From positions 1 through 5,943 of the forward strand of contig JALOBF010000097.1 of the NCBI GenBank assembly GCA_023228385.1: 5,943 nucleotides of DNA, written 5' to 3'. The translations under genes and the position numbers were made by a program. Shown here in pieces: positions 1 through 4,323 of the stretch. Below the pieces are notes generated by a model. That model saw nothing but the letters and a program-made list of their open reading frames with translations. It was not told the origin of the DNA and searched no databases. This stretch comes from Bacilli bacterium (lineage in GTDB: Bacteria; Bacillota_I; Bacilli_A; ML615J-28; CAG-698). The stretch's first letter is position 1. Each line of letters begins with the position of its first letter.

Positions 1-2
1 TT

Positions 3-146
3 ATTATTCTCGGTATTGCATTTTACGTTCTGGCTTTTTTTATAATTTATCTTTTAATCGTTAACAGCCGTTATCAGGAAAAACCTAGTCTTGTTAATAA
101 ATATTTAGTACGTTATTTTATTTTTATTAGTCACAAAAAGGAGTAG
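3..146 (+). CDS. C-terminal end of an unidentified membrane protein (5' partial)
   Basis: An open frame enters from the left edge and stops at TAG (144-146), leaving 47 residues. The first 20 or so are strongly hydrophobic (IILGIAFYVLAFF onward) and look like one membrane helix. A polar stretch with NSRYQEKPS follows, then a second short aromatic-rich hydrophobic patch (YFIFI) and a basic end (SHKKE). The other two forward frames close within 65 nt. The last codons (AAA AAG GAG) also form the ribosome binding site of the CvpA gene that starts 2 nt after this stop, so the two genes are probably in one operon and translationally coupled. I do not recognise the protein from this tail. The hydrophobic profile and tight coupling make it a real gene end rather than a chance frame. 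Confidence 0.6.
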   Translation: MILGIAFYVLAFFIIYLLIVNSRYQEKPSLVNKYLVRYFIFISHKKE

Positions 147-148
147 TT

Positions 149-886
149 ATGGGAAAAATTGACTGGATTATTCTTATTTTAATTTTATTTTTTATGCTTT
201 TGGGTTTTATTAAAGGGTTTGTCAAGGGAATACTGTCGACCGCCAATTGGGTATTGTCATTGGTGGCACCGTATTTATTGACAAAACCGTTTGCGGGAGT
301 TTTGATGAAGACTTCCCTATATACCAATGTAAATGTCAAGGTGGTAAATTGGATTGCGGCCAAAGGTGAAACTTTCAGTCAACCGTTTGACTATGTCGGT
401 TATAAAGAACAGCTTACCGCCGCGATCAGTGAACTTGGCCTTCCCCGCTTTATTGCTTCCCTTATATCCGGCGGCATTAAACTTGAAGGAGCGCCGGAAG
501 GTTTGACTTTAGCTGAGGTGCTGGCTCCCGCTTTCAGTAATATTATCATTACCATTATCGCCGCCGTTATTATTATTGTGTTTTTTTTGGTTATATTTAA
601 AATTATTATCTTTTTGGTAAGCAAACTCTTTCAAAAAGGAGTCTTGGGCGGCGTTAACCGCATCTTGGGTGGGGTTTTAGGGTTTGTAAAGGCGGTAATT
701 ATCGTCAGTATTTTGATGCTTTTAGCATCGGCCGTCAGCGGCCTTATTCCGGCACTTAATGAGTTTTTGATTAAAGATTTGCGGCTTGAAGCCGGCGGCT
801 TCGGCATTGGGAAGTTTTTTTATGAACATAATCCGTTGATAGAGATGCTTAAAGGCTCATTTTCCTTTGATAATATTTTTACATAA
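149..886 (+). CDS. CvpA family membrane protein (first of a tandem pair)
   Basis: This is a 245-aa integral membrane protein. The start ATG has AAAAAGGAG 5 nt upstream. Likely membrane helices lie at residues 5-22, 31-49, 131-158 and 181-203, the four-helix pattern of CvpA (colicin V production protein). The N-terminus (KIDWIILI, then GFIKGFVKGIL) and the segment FQKGVLGGVNRILGG before helix 4 resemble the family's two conserved blocks (E. coli CvpA has WIDYAII, RGFVREAL and GTDRVLG). It is longer than the roughly 160-180 aa of classical members, because of an 80-residue region between helices 2 and 3 (PFDY at 79-82, LGLPRFI at 96-102) and a C-terminal extension with GFGIGKFFYEHNPL (217-230). 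CvpA proteins are needed for colicin V export and envelope integrity in enterobacteria; their molecular activity in Gram-positives is unclear, so I assign family only. The upstream gene overlaps its ribosome binding site. Confidence 0.9.
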   Translation: MGKIDWIILILILFFMLLGFIKGFVKGILSTANWVLSLVAPYLLTKPFAGVLMKTSLYTNVNVKVVNWIAAKGETFSQPFDYVGYKEQLTAAISELGLPRFIASLISGGIKLEGAPEGLTLAEVLAPAFSNIIITIIAAVIIIVFFLVIFKIIIFLVSKLFQKGVLGGVNRILGGVLGFVKAVIIVSILMLLASAVSGLIPALNEFLIKDLRLEAGGFGIGKFFYEHNPLIEMLKGSFSFDNIFT

Positions 887-914
887 TTGTTGATTTCCAT
901 TAATTTCATTTCGT

Positions 915-935
915 TATCGTGATAAATTTACGATA
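915..935 (+). repeat. Small hairpin between the two CvpA genes
   Basis: TATCGT (915-920) pairs perfectly with ACGATA (930-935). A G-T wobble and one A-T pair extend the stem to 8 bp with a 5-nt loop (TAAAT). There is no T tract after it, so it is not a convincing terminator. It sits in the 94-nt gap about 45 nt ahead of the second start and could be an operator or an mRNA processing or stability element. It could also be chance in AT-rich DNA. Confidence 0.3.
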
Positions 936-968
936 GAGGATAAACCTAATAAAGAAATCTGTAATTGC

Positions 969-972
969 GGAG
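969..972 (+). promoter_or_regulatory. Ribosome binding site that fixes the start of the second CvpA gene
   Basis: GGAG at 969-972 lies 8 nt before ATG 981. The longer frame would open at GTG 972-974, which overlaps this site and has no Shine-Dalgarno of its own at a useful distance. Choosing ATG 981 also gives MGIIDF, which lines up residue for residue with MGKIDW of the first paralogue. Confidence 0.75.
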
Positions 973-980
973 TGAAATTG

Positions 981-1706
981 ATGGGAATCATTGATTTTTG
1001 TATTATTGTTATTTTTGCCTATTATCTTGTAACCGGTTTTGAAATTGGCTTGTCGAAACAAATATTATCTTTTGCCAATTGGCTTTTGGCCTTGTTATTA
1101 AGTTTTCTTTTAATTAAACCGTTTACCCGGTTTCTCGAGAGTTCGGCGATCTTTTCGCTTATTAATCAAAAAGTGACGGGTTTTTTTGCCGGGTGGGACG
1201 CTGTTTTTAATATCCCATTTGATTACGCTAATCCCGAAAGTCAAATCAGCCATGCTTTAGGAGTATTGGGTTTGCCGCGTTTTATCGGCGATATGGTTGT
1301 CCGGCGGATTGATATTAATAATTTGACCCCGGGATTATCGCTTGGCGAAGCATTGGCATCTCCCGTTAGCGGGATATTGCTGTTAATTAGCGGTTTTATA
1401 TTTTTGTTCTTTGTTTTTTTATTAATTATCCGAATGATAGCAAGTATAATTAATGATATTTTGTCTTTTAGTTTTTTTGGTGTTATAAACCGTTGGGGCG
1501 GTGCTTTGTTTTCCTTGGGAAAAGCGGTAATATTAATTTCTGTGCTGATGCTTTTGCTGTCGTTCTTTGCTTCATTAATCCCGGCGGTGAATCGCTTTTT
1601 GTTTCGGGATATGCAACTTAACAAAACGGGTTTTGCTTTAGGCCGTTATTTTTATTGCAATAATCCGTTAAACCGTTTGATTAATATTATTTTAAACCGT
1701 AAATGA
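981..1706 (+). CDS. CvpA family membrane protein (second of a tandem pair)
   Basis: With the ATG at 981 the protein has 241 aa; a GTG at 972 would add three residues and is disfavoured by the ribosome binding site. It aligns with the upstream paralogue from residue 1 to 230 without a gap, with 86 identities by hand count. Shared positions include ILS.ANW (28-34), PFDY (79-82), LGLPRFI (96-102), NR (170-171), KAVI (181-184), LIPA (199-202) and the ending GFALGRYFYCNNPL (217-230). Predicted helices fall at the same places (about 5-22, 31-48, 131-157, 181-203). The 50 residues from KAVI to NPL are the best conserved (27 of 50). The tails after NPL differ (NRLINIILNRK here). The stop is TGA; reading TGA as Trp would add only a few residues. 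It is probably cotranscribed with the first copy. Paired copies suggest hetero-oligomers or divergent roles, which is inference. Confidence 0.88.
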   Translation: MGIIDFCIIVIFAYYLVTGFEIGLSKQILSFANWLLALLLSFLLIKPFTRFLESSAIFSLINQKVTGFFAGWDAVFNIPFDYANPESQISHALGVLGLPRFIGDMVVRRIDINNLTPGLSLGEALASPVSGILLLISGFIFLFFVFLLIIRMIASIINDILSFSFFGVINRWGGALFSLGKAVILISVLMLLLSFFASLIPAVNRFLFRDMQLNKTGFALGRYFYCNNPLNRLINIILNRK

Positions 1707-1740
1707 TATTGATATTTATAATAATGATTCGGTTTATTTA

Positions 1741-1773
1741 GGTTATTCCGGAATATTTGTTTTCGGAATAACC
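1741..1773. repeat. Perfect 10-bp inverted repeat after the CvpA pair
   Basis: GGTTATTCCG (1741-1750) and CGGAATAACC (1764-1773) are exact reverse complements around a 13-nt loop. The element begins 34 nt after the CvpA stop. Neither strand has a T run next to the stem, so it is a weak intrinsic terminator at best. It may protect the 3' end of the mRNA, or be a protein site; the left arm also contains the palindrome ATTCCGGAAT (1745-1754). Confidence 0.5.
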
Positions 1774-1798
1774 CAATTAAAATATCTTCTTAATTAAT

Positions 1799-1852
1799 AA
1801 CAGGGTTAGTTATGATTGAATTTTTCAAACATCATAAAGAAACCCTGTTTTT
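1799..1852 (+). terminator. Long stem-loop with T tract, probable terminator of the CvpA operon
   Basis: AACAGGGTT (1799-1807) pairs with AACCCTGTT (1841-1849), a 9-bp basal stem. After a small internal loop, TATGAT (1811-1816) pairs with ATCATA (1831-1836). A further TGAA/TTCA pairing closes the tip. The right arm runs straight into TTTTT (1848-1852). The GC-rich base of the stem followed by T5 on the + strand is the layout of a Rho-independent terminator, although the hairpin is longer than usual. It lies about 90 nt after the CvpA stop, with no gene between. A 21-codon frame from ATG 1812 is embedded in it and is treated as incidental. Confidence 0.65.
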
Positions 1853-1936
1853 ACATTATTTAACCAAAAGCGCATAACCCGATACAAAATATAATTATTA
1901 TAGTTTGCTTCCCCATTCATTCATACCGAATCAGTA

Positions 1937-1942
1937 TATAAT
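1937..1942 (+). promoter_or_regulatory. Possible -10 box (TATAAT) of a small transcript
   Basis: A consensus TATAAT stands in AT-rich DNA after the probable CvpA terminator. The -35 is poor: the best candidates are ATTCAT (1915-1920, 16-bp spacer) or TTCATT (1916-1921, 15-bp spacer), each weak. There is no TGn extension. Initiation near 1949 would give a transcript of about 160 nt ending at the T11 terminator. Such boxes also arise by chance in AT-rich sequence, so support comes mainly from the downstream terminator. Confidence 0.35.
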
Positions 1943-1948
1943 AGAATA

Positions 1949-2107
1949 AGAAATGATAAATTTATTTTTAGGAGGCGAAGGCATCTTTACAAACGATCAA
2001 GTTTTTTCGTTTTATAATGAAAAAACCCGCTAGTCTTTATTTAGTACCTTCCTTTGCTGTGGCGATTCAAGAAGTCAAAATCCGTCTGCGCATGGATTTT
2101 TTTTTTT
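1949..2107 (+). ncRNA. Candidate small RNA or attenuator leader upstream of the ABC operon
   Basis: This is an inferred transcription unit between a TATAAT box and a T11 terminator, without a recognisable protein gene. It holds a perfect AGGAGG (1970-1975) and an AT-rich hairpin, GTTTTTTC (2001-2008) against GAAAAAAC (2019-2026), extendable inward by a wobble and two pairs. A possible long-range helix joins GGCGAAGG (1974-1981) to CCTTTGCT (2051-2058) with two wobbles, which would cover part of the AGGAGG. I see none of the conserved blocks of SRP RNA, tmRNA, RNase P or a common riboswitch. It could be an independent small RNA, a leader that attenuates the transporter genes through the terminator at 2077-2107, or a decayed small gene. 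Its ends are estimates from the signals only. Confidence 0.3.
2077..2107 (+). terminator. Intrinsic terminator with an 11-T tract
   Basis: AAAATCC (2077-2083) pairs with GGATTTT (2094-2100). A G-T and a T-A pair lengthen the stem to 9 bp around the loop CTGCGC. The right arm continues into an unbroken run of T from 2097 to 2107. The stem has few G-C pairs, but the long T tract makes it a good + strand terminator. The -35 box of the next promoter begins 2 nt after it, so it would insulate the transporter promoter or act as a conditional attenuator for transcripts from upstream. Confidence 0.65.
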
Positions 2108-2108
2108 A

Positions 2109-2137
2109 TTTACATTGCTTGTAGATAATGGTAAAAT
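2109..2137 (+). promoter_or_regulatory. Sigma-A-type promoter of the ABC transporter operon
   Basis: The -35 is TTTACA (2109-2114, 5 of 6 consensus bases). A 17-bp spacer ends in TGG (2129-2131), matching the TGn extended -10 motif, and the -10 is TAAAAT (2132-2137, 5 of 6). The T-rich tract just upstream could also serve as an UP-like element. Transcription should begin near 2144, giving a leader of about 55 nt before ATG 2199. This is the best promoter in the window. Confidence 0.75.
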
Positions 2138-2146
2138 AATGTTGAA

Positions 2147-2173
2147 TAAATATCGGCCGATTATGGATATTTA
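2147..2173. promoter_or_regulatory. Operator-like dyad just downstream of the ABC promoter
   Basis: TAAATATC (2147-2154) and GATATTTA (2166-2173) are exact reverse complements separated by 11 nt. Overlapping the left arm is a separate perfect 10-bp palindrome, ATCGGCCGAT (2152-2161). The dyad starts about 10 bp after the -10 box, over or just past the expected transcription start, a usual place for a repressor operator. As RNA it could instead form a hairpin in the leader, ending 14 nt before the ribosome binding site (2188-2193). No regulator gene is visible in the window to assign to it. Confidence 0.4.
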
Positions 2174-2198
2174 ATTTTTATAAGAAAAGAGGGATTGG

Positions 2199-4322
2199 AT
2201 GATAAAATTAGAAAACATTGCAAAATATTATCATAACGAGGGTATTGTTACTCTCGGTTTGAGAAATATTAATCTAGAATTTGAAATTGGGGAATTTGTT
2301 GCCATTACCGGCGAGAGCGGAAGCGGAAAAACAACCCTTTTAAATGTCATCAGCGGGGTTGACAGTTATGAAGACGGGGAGATGTTTATTGCAGAACGGG
2401 AAACTTCTCATTATGACAGTAAGGATTGGGAAGAATACCGCCGCGATAAAATCGGATTTGTTTTTCAGAATTATAATTTAATAGACAGTTTTACAGTTTT
2501 AAAAAATATTGAAGTGGCACTTGTCGTCCAGGGGCTTGATCGTAAAACCCGGCGGCGCCGCGCCCGGGATATTATTAAACGGGTCGGTCTTGAGAGCCAT
2601 ATCCATCACCGGGCGGCAAAACTATCCGGCGGTCAGAAGCAGCGTTTGGCGATTGCCCGCGCCCTCGCTAAGGAAACATCGATAATCGTTGCCGACGAAC
2701 CAACCGGAAATCTCGATAAAAAAAGCGGTGAAGAAATTATTCAACTGCTTCATGAGATATCATCCGATCGCTTGGTATTAATCGTAACCCATAATTTTGA
2801 AGCGGTTGCCCCTTATGTTACCCGTAAAATCCGTCTTTTTGACGGCGAGGTTGTGGAAGACGTAACTTATAAAAAAACATATGGTTTAAGGGCGGCAGAA
2901 CAGAAAACACCGCGGATCTCGGCTCCGGAACAGGCCTTGACAATCTCGTTTTTGGGGATTTTCGGTCAGCCAAAAAAAACGATATTTTTACTTTTGGTTA
3001 TTATCGCGATGGTCTTTTTTTCATTTACTTCATACGGCGGTTATATATTTAGCATTAGTTATACTGATCATTATTATATAAGTTATATGAATGCCTATCC
3101 GGAACGTTTAATTGTGGTTCGTCAGGATCAAGCCCCGTTAACCGAAGACGATAAAACAAAAATCGAAAAATTAAAAGAAGTGGATCGGGTAATTATTGAA
3201 GATTTAGCCCTCGATGTTTCCTTTTATACCGATTTTTCTGTAAAAGGTAATTACTACAGTGCATATGGTTTTTTAAATTTGGTTGATGAGTTTAAAGGAG
3301 AAAAACTATATGGACGCATGCCCAATAAATCCGGTGAAATTTTAATTTCAAAATATTTCAATTCGGAAGAAGCGGCTTCTCTTTCTTTTTTCCTTAATAA
3401 AGAAATAGCCGTTAACTACTCTTTTCATCACAACGATGTATCGACCAATTTTACCGTGGTCGGTGTTTATCTTTCCGATAAAGAAAATGATGAATTTGTG
3501 ATTAATGATGATGACTTATTTGAACTGCATAATCTTATAAAAATATCTTATGCTGCCTATCAAGTGGAATTTGTAAAAGAGGATTTGAGCGTTAAAATAA
3601 ATTATTTCTCGTTACAGGCCCATCCGGGCTTAACCGGTAATGAGACATATCGAGTACAAAGTTTTTACGATGATTTTGATTTATATATTGAAGGGCAAAA
3701 AATGCTGTTTACCGATCTCGGACAAATAGATGCGAAATATAATTATAATACTATTTTTGTCAGCGCGGATTTTCTTGAAGCATTGAAAGTTAAGGAAGAC
3801 TATCAATATACGGTTAATTTAAAAAATAGCGATTCAGCCGAAGCGGTAATGGATAAGCTTTATCGTCTCGGTTATTATGCGATGTGTCCCGCTCTTTCTA
3901 ATCCTTATGATTTTGACCGCCTAATGGCACTTCCGTTAACAATCTTTGGTTTTATTGGTGTTTTTATCAATTTATTGGTAATATATTTATTATCTTATGT
4001 GATATTGCGTGCCATTCTATTAAGTAAAAAGCGTGATTATGCCATTCTAAGGACACTGGGTTTATCACAAAAGTCGGTCAATTTTATTATTCGACTCGAA
4101 CTGTTGATTTCGTTGATTATATCTTATCTGGTATTCAGTCTTATAATTATTCTGATTATTAAATCTGTACCGGAATTTGGAATGATTTTTTCCAAAATGC
4201 GTTTCCGTCATTATTTTACTGTTTTTGTGATTAATCTAATATTGATATTGTTAATATCATATCGCTTTAATAAATATATTGCCAAGCGGAATTTGTTTGA
4301 TGATCTTAAAGGGGGAGAGTAA
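2199..4322 (+). CDS. ABC transporter, ATPase fused to FtsX/MacB-type permease (complete)
   Basis: This 707-aa protein joins an N-terminal ABC ATPase to a four-helix permease, the MacB (type VII) layout. ATPase motifs: Walker A GESGSGKT (38-45), Q-loop Q90, signature LSGGQKQRLA (142-151), Walker B IIVADE (162-167) with catalytic E167, D-loop NLD (171-173) and H-loop H198. Helix 1 is about 261-284. A large extracytoplasmic domain (about 286-577) contains GRMPNKSGEILIS (372-384) and FTVVGVY (418-424), typical of MacB-type domains. Helices 2-4 are near 580-603, 635-655 and 671-688, with the FtsX-like RDYAILRTLGLS between helices 2 and 3. Family members export peptides, toxins, antibiotics or lipoproteins, or pass on mechanical force; the substrate cannot be read here. 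AGAGGG (2188-2193) lies 5 nt before the ATG. A partner gene follows 1 nt after the stop, suggesting a heterodimer. Confidence 0.95.
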   Translation: MIKLENIAKYYHNEGIVTLGLRNINLEFEIGEFVAITGESGSGKTTLLNVISGVDSYEDGEMFIAERETSHYDSKDWEEYRRDKIGFVFQNYNLIDSFTVLKNIEVALVVQGLDRKTRRRRARDIIKRVGLESHIHHRAAKLSGGQKQRLAIARALAKETSIIVADEPTGNLDKKSGEEIIQLLHEISSDRLVLIVTHNFEAVAPYVTRKIRLFDGEVVEDVTYKKTYGLRAAEQKTPRISAPEQALTISFLGIFGQPKKTIFLLLVIIAMVFFSFTSYGGYIFSISYTDHYYISYMNAYPERLIVVRQDQAPLTEDDKTKIEKLKEVDRVIIEDLALDVSFYTDFSVKGNYYSAYGFLNLVDEFKGEKLYGRMPNKSGEILISKYFNSEEAASLSFFLNKEIAVNYSFHHNDVSTNFTVVGVYLSDKENDEFVINDDDLFELHNLIKISYAAYQVEFVKEDLSVKINYFSLQAHPGLTGNETYRVQSFYDDFDLYIEGQKMLFTDLGQIDAKYNYNTIFVSADFLEALKVKEDYQYTVNLKNSDSAEAVMDKLYRLGYYAMCPALSNPYDFDRLMALPLTIFGFIGVFINLLVIYLLSYVILRAILLSKKRDYAILRTLGLSQKSVNFIIRLELLISLIISYLVFSLIIILIIKSVPEFGMIFSKMRFRHYFTVFVINLILILLISYRFNKYIAKRNLFDDLKGGE

Positions 4323-4323
4323 A

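Noticed and set aside
127..624. Minus-strand frames of 78 aa (127-363) and 74 aa (400-624)
   Set aside because: They lie opposite the first CvpA gene, whose family match and ribosome binding site are clear, and their translations resemble no known protein.
972..980. GTG at 972 as the start of the second CvpA gene
   Set aside because: It overlaps the GGAG ribosome binding site of ATG 981 and adds three residues with no counterpart in the paralogue.
1241..1624. Minus-strand frame of 127 aa
   Set aside because: It is antisense to the second CvpA gene; its Lys/Asn/Ile-rich composition is what reverse reading of a membrane protein gene gives.
1890..1895. Another TATAAT as a promoter
   Set aside because: No -35-like hexamer at 15-19 bp and no extended -10; expected by chance in such AT-rich sequence.
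2001..2026. Hairpin GTTTTTTC/GAAAAAAC as a terminator
   Set aside because: The stem is almost wholly A-T and no T tract follows on either strand; it is kept only as part of the candidate RNA.
2017..2124. 35-codon frame starting MKKPASLYLVPSF
   Set aside because: It has no ribosome binding site near the ATG and runs through the T11 terminator (coding for FFF) into the -35 region of the next promoter. It could matter only if a frameshifted small gene once lay here.
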